Assembly (NCBI RefSeq): GCF_013618625.1
Contig: NZ_JABRWO010000001.1
Coordinates: forward strand, 558,001 to 622,000
DNA from: Bremerella alba
GTDB taxonomy: Bacteria > Planctomycetota > Planctomycetia > Pirellulales > Pirellulaceae
Direction: 5' to 3'
DNA length: 64,000 nt
Every line of letters begins with the position of its first letter. Positions within the stretch are counted from its first letter, which is position 1. The notes beneath the pieces are model-generated. The model was not told the origin of the DNA and made no database searches. It saw only the letters and a program-made list of their open reading frames with translations. The position numbers were made by a program, and so were the translations under genes. Positions 47,245 to 56,581 of the stretch are shown here, in pieces.

Positions 47245-47298
47245 CGATCACACGTCTCTTGAGCGAACTTCCAGCCTTCCGCCGATTGGGATTTTTTT

Positions 47299-47745
47299 AT
47301 GTCACTATTCGATGATGTATTAGACGACTCGTCATTTGCCCCGGAACAATTCGGACCGCAAGAAGGATTCGCAGGCACACTCCTTGCCGCTTCCGCATGC
47401 GATGGCCATATCGCCGATGAAGAAGTAGGGTCGTTGGTCACGACGTTGACCCGAATGAAGATGTACCAGCACGTGCCGCCACACAAATTTAATTCGATGA
47501 TGGATCGCCTGATGGGCGTTCTCAAACGTGGTGGCCCTGAAAAACTGATCGATTCCTCGGTGCCAGTTATTCCTCCGGAACTCCGCGAAACGGCCTTCGC
47601 CAATGCGTGCGATATTGTGCTGGCCGATGGAATTGTCGAGCCGGATGAAAAGGAATTTATCGATAGCCTGATGATTAAGCTCGAAATGGACAAAACTCGA
47701 GCCAAGACCATCGTGCAGGTCATGATCTTTAAGAACCAGGGCTAA
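47299..47745 (+). CDS. TerB-like tellurite-resistance-family protein, copy 2
   Basis: A 148-residue paralog of the preceding gene, about half identical by eye, sharing FANACDIVLADGIVEPDEK and the CDGHIADEEV segment. Both acidic D-G-x-x motifs are retained, so both copies may bind metal. The N-terminus differs (MSLFDDVLDDSSFAPEQFGP). A tandem duplication is evident, and the two probably form a heterodimer or act in the same response. It ends before a terminator-like hairpin and the convergent YciI gene. Confidence 0.8.
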   Translation: MSLFDDVLDDSSFAPEQFGPQEGFAGTLLAASACDGHIADEEVGSLVTTLTRMKMYQHVPPHKFNSMMDRLMGVLKRGGPEKLIDSSVPVIPPELRETAFANACDIVLADGIVEPDEKEFIDSLMIKLEMDKTRAKTIVQVMIFKNQG

Positions 47746-47767
47746 TGACCGCCGCAATTCAAAGTGC

Positions 47768-47799
47768 CGTGCCCACCGATTCGCGTGGGCACGTTCTTC
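47768..47799 (+). terminator. Terminator-like hairpin after the TerB pair
   Basis: CGTGCCCAC (47768-47776) pairs with GTGGGCACG (47785-47793) around an 8-base loop, followed by TTCTTCT. The stem is strong but the U-tract is broken. Confidence 0.65.
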
Positions 47800-47812
47800 T
47801 GTGACTGGTGCG

Positions 47813-48169
47813 TTATGCGACCGGAATACCCTGCAAGGGAAACAACGGTCGGATCTCGACCGTACCTCGTTTAGCGGCCGGAAATTTTTCGGCAATGGCG
47901 ATCGCCTCGTCCAGGTTCGGCACGTCAACAATCACGTAACCCCCGAGCTGTTCCTTCGTTTCGGCAAACGGCCCATCGCGAACTTCGGTTCGCCCTGATT
48001 TGGCACTAAGGCTGGTCGCCGTGCTGATTGCCTGCAACGGCGAAGCACCGACGAACTTCCCTTGCGCGACCAAATCTTCGCATAGCCCGATCGAGTATTG
48101 CATCTTCTTGGGCAACTCTTGCTGGGTAAAGACGCCTTCGGTGTGGTACATGAGAAGGATGTATTTCAT
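47813..48169 (-). CDS. YCII-related domain protein
   Basis: A 118-residue protein of the YciI-related (DGPF/YCII) family. Signs are MKYILLMYHTEG at the N-terminus, the DGPFAETKEQLGGYVIVDV segment containing DGPF, and the NLDEAIAIAEKFPAA motif. These small dimeric ferredoxin-like proteins occur beside ECF sigma factors and may act in signalling or catalysis; no such factor is present here. No signal peptide. It is convergent with the TerB-like pair, and the hairpin between them may serve both strands. Confidence 0.9.
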   Translation of the reverse strand: MKYILLMYHTEGVFTQQELPKKMQYSIGLCEDLVAQGKFVGASPLQAISTATSLSAKSGRTEVRDGPFAETKEQLGGYVIVDVPNLDEAIAIAEKFPAAKRGTVEIRPLFPLQGIPVA

Positions 48170-48447
48170 TGTAAAACTCTTAAAAAGAATCGATTTCTGT
48201 CACGCTGCAATCGGTAGCGAACAACCAATAGTCGTCTGACCAAACAACATTTCGACCTTCGTTTCAAAAGTTTGTCCGTCAGACAAGCGTGCTGGTGGCT
48301 GAAAACTACCACTACATGTCCGTTGGAAGCAATCTGGCCCCTAATGTGGGCTGCTCGATTCGATATCTCTCAGCCGTTGTGACTAAAATGGATCTTCGTG
48401 CTTCCCTTCAGCATTTCCCCCTCACTCCTTCTGGAAGAACCTTGCTC

Positions 48448-49929
48448 ATGAAGTCTCTGCTGCCTGCTTGGGCCGGATTGTTGCTGGCTTGCGTACTCAC
48501 GTCGTTTGCCTCGGCCGAAACCAAGAATCCCAACATCATCGTCATCATGGCCGATGACCTCGGCTATGGTGACATCGGTTGTTACGGTGCCAAGGCGGTC
48601 CCTACGCCCCAAATCGATGCGTTAGCAAACGACGGCTTGAAATTCACCAGTGGCTACTGTTCGACTTCGACCTGTACACCAACACGGTTCGCATTTTTGA
48701 CCGGCATGTATGCGTTCCGCCAGAACGGCACCGGTATCGCGCCACCCAACGCAACCTCGATTATCAAGCCTGGTACCACGACGATGCCCGATGTCCTTCA
48801 ACAGGCCGGCTACAAAACGGCGGTCGTAGGTAAGTGGCACCTAGGCTTAGGTGCAGGGGATGGTCCGGATTGGAATGGTGATTTGAAGCCAGGTCCGCTG
48901 GAACTGGGCTTCGACTACTGCTTCCTGCTGCCCACCACCAACGACCGCGTACCAAGCGTGTACGTCGAAAACCATCGCGTGCGTGATCTCGACCCCAACG
49001 ATCCATTGTGGGTTGGTCGCACCAATCCCAATGACCAGCCTACCGGAGTGACCGCCCGCGACACGCTGAAACTCGACTGGAGCCACGGACACAACAACAC
49101 CATCCACAACGGCATTGGCCGAATCGGTTTCTTCAGTGGCGGCAACGAGGCCCGTTGGCGCGATGAAGATCTGGCCGACGAGTGGGTCAAGAAGTCGAAC
49201 GAGTGGATCCGCGCGAACAAGGACGAACCATTCTTCTTGTTCTTCTCGTCACACGACCTGCACGTGCCGCGCATGCCGCACGAACGTTTCCAGGGTAAGA
49301 CCTCCCTCGGACTACGCGGAGATGCCATCGTGCAGCTTGACTGGTGTGTGGGCGAACTAGTGAAAACGCTCGACCAGTTAAACCTGACCGACAACACCAT
49401 GATCGTCTTCTGCAGCGACAACGGCCCTGTGCTCGACGACGGTTACAAAGATGGAGCCGTCGAAAAGCTTGGCGACCATCAGCCGGCAGGTCCTTATCGC
49501 GGTGGCAAGTACACGCCGTTTGAAGGTGGTTGCCGCACGCCGTTTATCGTCAAATGGCCAGCCGTGGTGAAGCCAGGGCAAACCTCTGACAAGATGATCA
49601 CCACAACCGACCTGGGTGCCACCTTCGCCGAGATCGTCGGTCAGAAAGTCCCTGCCGGGGCATTGCCCGATAGCGAGCCCCTGGAAGCCACGCTGCTAGG
49701 CGAAGCGAGCGCTAAGGGACGCGACTACGTGGTCGAAGAATCTCCCCGCGGCATTGGGCTGCGAAAGGGAGACTGGAAACTGGTTCGCCTAGGCAAGAAC
49801 AAGAACCAGAGCTACTCGCTGTACGATCTTTCCCAAGATGCAGGCGAAGCAAACAACGTCGCCAAGCAAAACCCAGAGAAGTTGGCCGAGATGAAGCAGC
49901 TGCTGGCTAAGATTGAAGCTGGCAAGTAA
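48448..49929 (+). CDS. Secreted arylsulfatase (sulfatase family S1)
   Basis: A 493-residue sulfatase with a Sec signal peptide (MKSLLPAWAGLLLACVLTSF). The formylglycine motif C-x-P-x-R is CTPTR within STCTPTRFAFLTGMYAFRQ, with metal ligands in IMADDLGYGDIG and SDNGPV, and the substrate/metal His in KWHLG and HDLHVPRMPH. The Thr at position 4 of CTPTR replaces the Ser of the classical CxPSR motif but is tolerated. The active site requires conversion of Cys to formylglycine. Planctomycetes use such enzymes to degrade sulfated polysaccharides. The start at 48448 begins the signal; upstream frame to 48289 is not credible. A bidirectional terminator follows. Confidence 0.92.
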   Translation: MKSLLPAWAGLLLACVLTSFASAETKNPNIIVIMADDLGYGDIGCYGAKAVPTPQIDALANDGLKFTSGYCSTSTCTPTRFAFLTGMYAFRQNGTGIAPPNATSIIKPGTTTMPDVLQQAGYKTAVVGKWHLGLGAGDGPDWNGDLKPGPLELGFDYCFLLPTTNDRVPSVYVENHRVRDLDPNDPLWVGRTNPNDQPTGVTARDTLKLDWSHGHNNTIHNGIGRIGFFSGGNEARWRDEDLADEWVKKSNEWIRANKDEPFFLFFSSHDLHVPRMPHERFQGKTSLGLRGDAIVQLDWCVGELVKTLDQLNLTDNTMIVFCSDNGPVLDDGYKDGAVEKLGDHQPAGPYRGGKYTPFEGGCRTPFIVKWPAVVKPGQTSDKMITTTDLGATFAEIVGQKVPAGALPDSEPLEATLLGEASAKGRDYVVEESPRGIGLRKGDWKLVRLGKNKNQSYSLYDLSQDAGEANNVAKQNPEKLAEMKQLLAKIEAGK

Positions 49930-49956
49930 CGCGTCACTTCTTAGACTACCCCTCAA

Positions 49957-49994
49957 AGAAAAAGCCAGGAGCAACCAACTCCTGGCTTTTTTTC
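49957..49994. terminator. Bidirectional intrinsic terminator
   Basis: AAAGCCAGGAG (49961-49971) pairs with CTCCTGGCTTT (49979-49989), loop CAACCAA, with A-runs before and T-runs after on both strands. It lies between the two convergent sulfatase genes, so it can stop both. Confidence 0.92.
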
Positions 49995-49999
49995 GGAGA

Positions 50000-50236
50000 T
50001 CAACGCTTCCGATTCGGCTTCGGCCCGCCGCCTGGCAGTGGACCGGCCATGGGGGGCGTCTCGAAGAACTTGCCGTCGTCCACTAGGCGAGGATCGCCGC
50101 TGGCCTTCAGCTCTTGCATCAACCGAGCGATCAGTTCAGCTTGGACCTGCTCGTACTTCGGATGGTTGGCGACGTTGTTCATCTGATCCGGGTCCTGCTT
50201 CAGGTCGTACAGTTCCACGGCCGGTCGTTTGCCGAA
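50000..50236 (-). pseudogene. C-terminal fragment of the second sulfatase, cut off by an in-frame TGA
   Basis: The frame following the TGA at 50237-50239 continues without shift for 78 codons: FGKRPAVELYDLKQDPDQMN and onward, ending in a Gly/Pro/Lys-rich tail. FGKRPAxELYDLxxDPxQ is the standard C-terminal signature of sulfatases, so this is the true end of the upstream gene and not a separate one. A GTG at 50218 lies within it, but it has no ribosome site. Confidence 0.85.
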
Positions 50237-51637
50237 TCATCGCTCAAAGATCGGTTTCACTTCAGGATCGGCGCGATGCATGACCATGAAAGCCTTGGTA
50301 GGACCGGCGTCGTCATCGGGAAAGGTGACGAACGTCTTGTTGACTAGCTCGTCCTTGGTCAGCGGATTATCGCTGTCCAGATTATAAGGTGCCCCCATTG
50401 GCCAGCGGTCTGGCTTGAAGTTGATGATCAACTGATACTCGGCCGTTTGAATGCCTCGCATCGGGTAGGGCAGATTACCTTCACGAGCCATCTCGACGTG
50501 GCGTTCGCGACCCGTGAATGCGGCCGTGCGCGAGGGATCGACCAGCCCCTCTTGGTCCGACGTTAGCACTGGCCACAAGCTCTTGGCGGTCATCACCTCG
50601 GGAACCTCCTGCCTACCGGCTTCCAAAAACGTTGGGGCCAAGTCAGGCAGAATCGTGAAGTCATCGACCACGCGGCCACCACTTACGCCTGGCCCGGCTA
50701 CCGCCAAGGCGACGTGCGTGCCGAAGTCGTACAGGTTGCACTTACCCTGAGGGAAACCCGGCGGACCGTGGTCACCACTGACGACAATCAGCGTGTTGTC
50801 GAGTTCGCCCGCTTCTTTGAGTTGCTCAATGAGAATCCCCAACGCCGCATCAAAGGCCTGAACCTCACCCAGATAGTCGGCTAGGTCCTGCCGGACGACC
50901 GGCTCGTCCGGCAGATACGCCGGCATCTTCCCCTTCAATTCGTCTGGGTTGATTCCCCACAGCTTCTTACCGCTGCCGGCAATCCATTTGCGGTGAACGT
51001 TGGTTGGACCAAACCAATAGCAAAACGGCTGCCCCTCGGGGCGATCTTTCATGAAGTCGGCGAAGTTACCACGAACCTGCTGATAGAGTTCGTCCTTCGC
51101 TTCCTCGGCCGACTTGCCTTGCGACATCAACGAGGTCGCACGCTGCGAGAACTGATTGAACGATCTGCCTGCTTTTTGATAGCCATACTTACCGCTGCCG
51201 TAGGGCGCATCGACTGGCGTACCGGGACTCCAAACCTTGTAAGTTTCGCCAATGTGGTAACCTCCGTCCTTAAGCAGAAGCGGGTAGCTGGGGATCGTCG
51301 GATCCCAAACCGCACCGCGAAGAATGGCCCCGCGGCCCGTTCGCCAGAAGTATTGTCCGGAAAGCAGCGAACTGCGGCATGGCGTGCACGAAGGAGCGTT
51401 CACGAACGCGTTCTTAAACAGAACGCCCCGCTTGGCCAACGCATCGAAGTGGGGCGTTTTCACCACGTCGTTCATACCGCCTGGCTCAAGCTGGCCATAG
51501 ATGCCGGCCTGTTTTCCCCAGTCATCGGCAAAAGCAAACAAGATATTCGGGCGTTTAGTTTCCTCCGCGTGAAGCAGGTTGGTAAAGATCGTCAGGCAGG
51601 TAGCCGTCAGCGCAAGCAATAGGGAGCGTCGTATCAT
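50237..51637 (-). CDS. Secreted sulfatase, interrupted near its C-terminus
   Basis: A 466-residue sulfatase with a signal peptide ([20 protein letters not shown]). The formylglycine motif is CTPCR ([18 protein letters not shown]), with metal ligands in FADDWG and SGDHGPPGF. The frame stops at KPIFER followed by TGA (50237-50239), whereas the reading frame directly after it encodes the usual sulfatase end, FGKRPAVELYDLKQDPDQ. The gene therefore seems to have lost its last 78 codons to one nonsense change. The catalytic core is intact, so the truncated enzyme may or may not fold. Convergent with the other sulfatase and about 95 bp downstream of the flavin monooxygenase. Confidence 0.85.
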   Translation of the reverse strand: MIRRSLLLALTATCLTIFTNLLHAEETKRPNILFAFADDWGKQAGIYGQLEPGGMNDVVKTPHFDALAKRGVLFKNAFVNAPSCTPCRSSLLSGQYFWRTGRGAILRGAVWDPTIPSYPLLLKDGGYHIGETYKVWSPGTPVDAPYGSGKYGYQKAGRSFNQFSQRATSLMSQGKSAEEAKDELYQQVRGNFADFMKDRPEGQPFCYWFGPTNVHRKWIAGSGKKLWGINPDELKGKMPAYLPDEPVVRQDLADYLGEVQAFDAALGILIEQLKEAGELDNTLIVVSGDHGPPGFPQGKCNLYDFGTHVALAVAGPGVSGGRVVDDFTILPDLAPTFLEAGRQEVPEVMTAKSLWPVLTSDQEGLVDPSRTAAFTGRERHVEMAREGNLPYPMRGIQTAEYQLIINFKPDRWPMGAPYNLDSDNPLTKDELVNKTFVTFPDDDAGPTKAFMVMHRADPEVKPIFER

Positions 51638-51731
51638 GTGGGGGGGACCGTCCAGAATGAGAGGTACTCGGCGAGTGTTGTGCAAGCAGTTGCATTTTAA
51701 ACGGGAGAAAGCGTCAACGCACGCACCGATT

Positions 51732-53051
51732 CTACGACCGGTCAAACTGACGCACGATCTTGGTAAGCGTTTTGCGGTAGTCGAAATAATCGACCTCCAA
51801 GCGATGCCGGGCCGTCGCCAGGAAGTGATCGCGTGAACCTAAGCCGATGCCGCCGGTCTGCTTCTGGTTGCAAAACCACTGAGCCGTCTTGTGCCCCTCC
51901 TGCTTCGCTTTGAGAAAGCGAGCGATGATCTGCGTTTGCAGATCGGTCAACGGCCACTGACCGCTATTGGGCTGAATCATGCCGGCAACAAAAAGTGTGT
52001 CGTCGGTCGGATGAAAAGCGTGCAAATAAAGCTTAGGGATGCCGTTGTGAAAGTTAAGCAAGTCGTCCTCGATAAATGGGAAGACCAACTGATATCCGGT
52101 CGCGAACACCACCAGATCGAACTCTTCGCGACGACTGTCAATAAACTCGATCGACTGACCGTCCAACGAACGAACATCTGGAAAGACCTTTAACTTCCCG
52201 TGCCCCGCATAATAAGGAAGCTGGGAATTGATAATCGGGTGGGCATCAAACAACCCATGCTCTGGGCTGGGCAACCCGTACCGATGCGGTCGACCGAGTG
52301 TCCAGTCGACCACCAGTTGCGACAGCCTTCGCTGCCACGATCGCGGAATCGGCCAGCGGCGAACGCGGTCTCCAACTACATCGGCAGGCTTTCCGCGGAT
52401 GAACTTCGGAAAGAAGTGGTAACCACGCCGCATGCTTATGGCCGCGGATTGGCCATGAATCGCAGCCTCGACCGCAATATCGCAACCACTGTTTCCCGCT
52501 CCGACAACAAGCACTCGTTTCCCCTCAAGCTGGCGATGATGCTTGTAACTGTGGGCGTGAAGCGTCTCACCGGTAAATTGACCGGCAATTTTTGGCATCA
52601 TTGGCTGAGCGTGGTGGCCATTAGCAATGACGATTGCGCTAAACGATTCCCTAGTTTTTTCGGGAGAATCGGCTGCTTGAAGCTCAACCTGCCAGTCTGC
52701 GACTCCCTTTTTAAGGGAAACAATCGAAGTTTTTTTGCGAACGAAGCGACCCAACTCAAAGCGTTCTGCGTAAAAGTGTAAGTATGCCAGCACTTCGTGA
52801 TGGCTGGGATACTCGGGGTACTCCTCCGGCATCGGAAAGTCGACGAACTGCGTCATTGCTTTCGATGAGATCAAATGAGTCGACTGGTAGACGCTGCTAT
52901 GGGGCGAACGGATATCCCAATTGCCTCCGATACCCAAATTGCGGTCAACCGCAACCGCGTCAATTCCGAGCTGACGCAGGTTTTTAAGAGCAACGAGACC
53001 AGAAGGGCCCGCCCCGATTACGAGAACACGAAAGTCATGTTGCGAGGTCAT
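51732..53051 (-). CDS. Flavin-containing monooxygenase
   Basis: A 439-residue flavoprotein monooxygenase. FAD motif [15 protein letters not shown] at residues 11-25, second nucleotide motif [18 protein letters not shown] near residue 180, and the FMO identification motif [11 protein letters not shown] just before it. Dimethylaniline-type FMOs oxygenate N or S atoms of small molecules. The C-terminal [15 protein letters not shown] segment is also typical. Substrate unknown. The gene is the upstream neighbour of the interrupted sulfatase; AATTGTA just before the ATG gives a TACAAT box on the minus strand, close enough to suggest a leaderless or very short leader. Confidence 0.88.
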   Translation of the reverse strand: MTSQHDFRVLVIGAGPSGLVALKNLRQLGIDAVAVDRNLGIGGNWDIRSPHSSVYQSTHLISSKAMTQFVDFPMPEEYPEYPSHHEVLAYLHFYAERFELGRFVRKKTSIVSLKKGVADWQVELQAADSPEKTRESFSAIVIANGHHAQPMMPKIAGQFTGETLHAHSYKHHRQLEGKRVLVVGAGNSGCDIAVEAAIHGQSAAISMRRGYHFFPKFIRGKPADVVGDRVRRWPIPRSWQRRLSQLVVDWTLGRPHRYGLPSPEHGLFDAHPIINSQLPYYAGHGKLKVFPDVRSLDGQSIEFIDSRREEFDLVVFATGYQLVFPFIEDDLLNFHNGIPKLYLHAFHPTDDTLFVAGMIQPNSGQWPLTDLQTQIIARFLKAKQEGHKTAQWFCNQKQTGGIGLGSRDHFLATARHRLEVDYFDYRKTLTKIVRQFDRS

Positions 53052-53572
53052 GCCGCCAATTGTAGCGATTTTTACGTTTGCCTGAGATCACCGCAACTGC
53101 GCGAAATTCAATACCATAAATCGAGGGTGAATTCGGACGACTCTTGCCTTACGAAAAGGTGATCACAACGTGACCATAGGTATTTTTCACTTGAATGGAG
53201 ATATTTAACAGAAACTAAACGGCTCGCGCAGTGTTTCAACTTATAACTGCCATTTTCTTGAAAAATAGACCGTATCGGTGTAACCAATTTACTTGCCTTG
53301 ATTTACGTCTGTGAGCTATGTTTCATAGTGTACGACGAACCAGCTGCGGACTGCCGCACTCAAAAAATGTTGTCTTTTTGTCAAATCTCGAAATAATTAG
53401 TTTCTTAGGTAGCGAAATTGTTCCGGGTGAGGCTACAATTCCATTGCACGGGATATCGATTACTAGGATAGCTTGGAACACTTCCTGTCATGCGAAACCC
53501 ACCGGCACTTCCCCTAAGGTGCCTAACCAACCAGACCCAAGTTGTTGGAAAGACTTAGAAGAGGCCTTTCAA
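53052..53572. other. Long AT-rich gene-free stretch
   Basis: A 521-bp interval, the longest gap in the window, clearly richer in A+T than its flanks, especially 53160-53420. It lies between two divergent genes, so it must hold their promoters, but I found no convincing -35/-10 pair. A small palindrome CTATG-TTT-CATAG occurs at 53316-53328. The plus-strand frame from 53318 is open into the next gene but reads as non-coding. Confidence 0.4.
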
Positions 53573-54682
53573 ATGCGCTTTAACAAAATCACTTCAGCGG
53601 AAGACTTTCAGCTGATTAATAGTTTCGATGAGGTCAAACAACGACTTCTCGATGAGCAACAATTCTCGGATCGTTTGGACAAGCCGCTTGCTTACTGGGC
53701 GCTACCCAACGATCGTCGTTTGCCACTAGCGTTTCTCGGCCGCACGATCGGCGACCTGTTGGCAACTCCGTTCGACGAACTCTCGGCCACCCCTGGTATC
53801 GGCCAAAAGAAGATCAGCTCGCTGGTCACGCTGTTGAACCGTGCTACGAAAGAAGACGCCGGCTTCGAGCCATCCCAGGCAGTTGCCAAGGATGCTCCGG
53901 CAGAAGACAACTTCTCGACCAAGAGCCCATTGGATGCGGACGGCAAATTCGATCCATCCCTCGTGTCCGAAGTCTTGTGGCTTCGCTGGCGAGAAACGGT
54001 TCGTCGTCACAATCTAGGCAACGAACGTCTTGGGCGTTTGGCTCCTACCCTGGCCGATCTGCCAACCGTTATCTGGAACACGCCGCTCGAATTCTATATG
54101 GGCCATAGCTTGGCCGAGATTCGCCGCCTGAAGACCCATGGCGAGAAACGCGTCCGCGTCGTTCTAGAAGTCTTCTATCGCGTTCACGAAACGCTCGACC
54201 TGGCCCAAGGCCAACCGCACTTGGCGATCGCACTGCGACCCAAGCTCGTCCCCGTCCTCGAAACATGGGGATTGGATTGTCTGTCCAGCGAAGCACCGCT
54301 GAGCCGTAGCGAAGTCATGGATCGTCTGACGCGTCCCATGCTGCAGCAAATTCTGACCGATGCCGGTCAAACGGTTCACGACCTTGCTGCCGGACGTCTG
54401 GGCATCGAATCAGCTCCGCAAAGCGTACGCATGCAGGCACGCAACCTGGGTGTCACACGAGCTCGCATCTACCAACTCTTGGAAGATTGCCAGAAGATCA
54501 TGTCCGTTCGCTGGCCTGAAGGTCGTGCCATTCTTGAGTCGCTGTCCCGGAAGATCGAAGAAAAGCCCGGCGAAGCGGAAGCTTGCCAGTTGCTGACTGC
54601 AACGCGAGATCTCTTCTACGCTATCAAGAGCGAAGAAGACGAAGCCGACGCGGAAGAACCAGAAGTTGCTGCCGGCGTCTAA
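53573..54682 (+). CDS. Protein with RNA-polymerase alpha-CTD-like and sigma-4-like segments
   Basis: A 369-residue protein. Residues 33-92 resemble an RNA polymerase alpha C-terminal domain: TIGDLLATPFDEL followed by TPGIGQKKISSL, the pattern of IGDLxxxxExELxxTPNLGKKSLxEI. Residues 146-205 hold a second, weaker helical repeat of the same kind. Near residues 292-302 LGVTRARIYQL matches the recognition helix of sigma region 4.2 (VTRERIRQIE). The C-terminal 15 residues are acidic. It is likely DNA-binding and may touch the transcription machinery; I know no named family with this order. AGAAGAGG upstream supports the ATG at 53573. A strong terminator follows, so it is probably monocistronic. Confidence 0.8.
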   Translation: MRFNKITSAEDFQLINSFDEVKQRLLDEQQFSDRLDKPLAYWALPNDRRLPLAFLGRTIGDLLATPFDELSATPGIGQKKISSLVTLLNRATKEDAGFEPSQAVAKDAPAEDNFSTKSPLDADGKFDPSLVSEVLWLRWRETVRRHNLGNERLGRLAPTLADLPTVIWNTPLEFYMGHSLAEIRRLKTHGEKRVRVVLEVFYRVHETLDLAQGQPHLAIALRPKLVPVLETWGLDCLSSEAPLSRSEVMDRLTRPMLQQILTDAGQTVHDLAAGRLGIESAPQSVRMQARNLGVTRARIYQLLEDCQKIMSVRWPEGRAILESLSRKIEEKPGEAEACQLLTATRDLFYAIKSEEDEADAEEPEVAAGV

Positions 54683-54711
54683 CTTGCCGCCCGATGCTGA
54701 CAAGAATGTAC

Positions 54712-54744
54712 AAACGCGTCCAGATTTTCTGGACGCGTTTTTTT
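54712..54744 (+). terminator. Intrinsic terminator
   Basis: AAACGCGTCCAG (54712-54723) pairs perfectly with CTGGACGCGTTT (54729-54740), loop ATTTT, followed by TTTT. It ends the alpha-CTD-like gene and lies just before the stop of the convergent glycosyltransferase. Confidence 0.93.
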
Positions 54745-54784
54745 ATGCTTACTGGTAGGGTCTATCCATCGGGTGCCAGCAAGC

Positions 54785-55684
54785 TTAAGCCACTTGGCGA
54801 TGCAATTTTGGACCAGGATGATCATTTCGCGGATCGAAACGGAACGTCTGATCCCGACCTTCGACCACGGCCCGCACATCGTCCAGATCTGGCAAGCGAT
54901 GCAGAGCGGCCTTGGCGTCGGCTTTCGCGGTCAAGGCAGACATCATCGTCGTTAGCGAACCACTTCCCACGCTACGCGAGAGCCAACCCAACTTTCCACT
55001 AGATGTGCCGCGAGCCGCGAACCACTCTTGATGCCGCAACTGAAGCGTCTTCGCTAGGCGAATCCGATCTGCCGTCACGCGTCCCAGATCGTTAAGCTCG
55101 TTCATATGTACATGCGATCCGGTCGCCACTTCGCAAGCACCGCCTGCTTCAGCAATCCAAAGACCGATATCCAGGTCGGCATACTGCTCCATTCGCGTAC
55201 TGAATCCACCCACCGCTGCTAGCAGTGAATAGCGATAGAAGCTTGCCTGCAACATGGGTGCTTGCATGGTAGCTGCTGTGGCCGCAGCACGCAGACCGAA
55301 GTCATCGGCGAAAACACCTTGCACCGGCTCGCTAGCGTCGCGATAGTGCGACTGCGGGGCCACCGCCATCACTTCTGGTCGCTGGAAACACGCTAATGCA
55401 TTTTCCAACCAGCCTGGTTCCACGGTCGCCCCAGCGGCCAACGTATGCACGATAGGTGCCTTGCACATCGACCAGGCCACCGCCGTCAGTTCGATTTCGT
55501 TGCGAGCCGCAGGAACTTCGATCAAACGGACTTCATCGGCAATGTTGTAGGGGTCTTCGTAGTAACCAGAATGAGGTACGACAATCTCGCACTCGCTGGG
55601 ACGATTCTCCAGCAGCGAGATTAAAGTCGTTTCCAGTCGGTGAGCGTTGTCAACACTCGGAATGACGATCGAGACTTTCAGCAC
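54785..55684 (-). CDS. Family 2-type glycosyltransferase
   Basis: A 299-residue protein with the GT-A fold entry MLKVSIVIPSVDNAHRLETT, typical of family 2 glycosyltransferases, and a mid-region LEPGWLENALACFQRPE-like segment followed by SFYRYSLLAAVGGFSTRMEQ and DLDIGLWIAEAG, which corresponds to the acceptor-base region (ED motif here YADLD). The canonical DxD metal motif is replaced by a hydrophobic AAGATVEPG, so metal binding is uncertain. No transmembrane helix. Donor and acceptor unknown. GTG start with AGGA nine bases upstream. It lies alone among minus-strand genes, 300 bp downstream of the lipoprotein gene. Confidence 0.78.
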   Translation of the reverse strand: MLKVSIVIPSVDNAHRLETTLISLLENRPSECEIVVPHSGYYEDPYNIADEVRLIEVPAARNEIELTAVAWSMCKAPIVHTLAAGATVEPGWLENALACFQRPEVMAVAPQSHYRDASEPVQGVFADDFGLRAAATAATMQAPMLQASFYRYSLLAAVGGFSTRMEQYADLDIGLWIAEAGGACEVATGSHVHMNELNDLGRVTADRIRLAKTLQLRHQEWFAARGTSSGKLGWLSRSVGSGSLTTMMSALTAKADAKAALHRLPDLDDVRAVVEGRDQTFRFDPRNDHPGPKLHRQVA

Positions 55685-55987
55685 AGAAACTTATCCTTCT
55701 GCCGCGGCCTGACACTCAGGGGGAAAACCAAAGTACGTGAGGTAGGACTAGATTGGCCGGGCTTACGTTGAAATAATTCGGACCAAACGCGGTCACAAGT
55801 TTACCTGTTTTGCCTCAAAACCAATGAAGCCGCTTGCTGAAGGATGCAAAGATTCCTGGCTAGCTGCTAGCGTGGCACCCGATAGAGCTCTAGGTAGGGT
55901 GCCTATAGACTGGTCCAATCGAAGCAGGCGGGAGCATGTCCGACCTTCGAGAAGGTCTCAAACGAGACCCTCTCTGGGATATAACGG
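55685..55987. other. Intergenic stretch with a hairpin
   Basis: A 303-bp interval between the lipoprotein and the glycosyltransferase genes. It holds the hairpin at 55949-55974. Otherwise nothing is supported. Confidence 0.4.
55949..55974 (-). terminator. Hairpin after the lipoprotein gene
   Basis: On the minus strand GAGAGGGTCTC pairs with GAGACCTTCTC over 11 bp (one G-U) with a GTTT loop, 14 bases after the lipoprotein stop. No U-tract, so only a probable terminator. Confidence 0.55.
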
Positions 55988-56461
55988 TTACTGAGTCAGC
56001 TCGAAGTCAACCGTATTGTTTCCCGCCTCGATATCGGCTGTCAGGTCACTGGTCGTGGGTCGACTATACTTTTCCGGCAGAAGATGCTTTCGTGAACTTG
56101 GCCGAGTTCTTCCCTGATTGGGATTGTAATTCGGGTCTTCCTCGGTGAGAGGTGCTTCGGTCAGCGGCTCTCGTTTGACGACGGTTACCTGGAAATGCCC
56201 CGGCTGCGTTCCTCCGGGAATACTCGCCGAGCTTAGGCTATATCTGCCTTCTTTGTTCGTCTTGCCAACGGCTGCGAAACCTGAATCGGAACGAAACGTC
56301 ACCACTGCATCGTCCACTACGGCGCCGTCAATCGTCACCGTGCCATCCACCGCTGCGGCATCGCTGGGAAGCCCGTTGGAAGAACATCCGGCCCACACCA
56401 AGAGACCGCAAACCCAAAGCCCCAATTGCAAAACCCGACGATGGCTCGTTGGAGAACTCAT
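55988..56461 (-). CDS. Small lipoprotein with carboxypeptidase-regulatory-like domain
   Basis: A 157-residue lipoprotein. The signal peptide ends in a lipobox (LLVWAGCSSNG, Cys26), so it should be anchored by a lipidated cysteine. The mature part has a beta-sandwich of the CarboxypepD_reg-like kind (VDGTVTIDGAVVDDAVVTFR, EGRYSLSSASIPGGTQPGHF), common in planctomycete proteins encoded next to DUF1559 genes. It lies about 120 bp after the DUF1559 gene on the same strand, likely in its operon. Probably an outer-surface or periplasmic structural partner. Low-complexity Pro/Asn/Arg stretch near residue 115. Confidence 0.85.
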   Translation of the reverse strand: MSSPTSHRRVLQLGLWVCGLLVWAGCSSNGLPSDAAAVDGTVTIDGAVVDDAVVTFRSDSGFAAVGKTNKEGRYSLSSASIPGGTQPGHFQVTVVKREPLTEAPLTEEDPNYNPNQGRTRPSSRKHLLPEKYSRPTTSDLTADIEAGNNTVDFELTQ

Positions 56462-56581
56462 AGAGACGACCCGCTAATACTGAGAAAGTCACACTAGCAC
56501 ACTAGGCCCGCCAGGATTGAAACTGGGGGCCTAAACGATCTCGACACACATTACGATGCCAAAGCATCATGTATGTCGGGC

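Noticed and set aside
50237-50239. Selenocysteine at the TGA of the second sulfatase
   Set aside because: The site is outside the active site, no clear SECIS-like hairpin follows within the next 20 bases, and no selenocysteine genes are seen here. A nonsense change is simpler.
53318-53572. Extended N-terminus of the alpha-CTD-like protein
   Set aside because: AT-rich and irregular amino-acid composition; AGAAGAGG supports the start at 53573.
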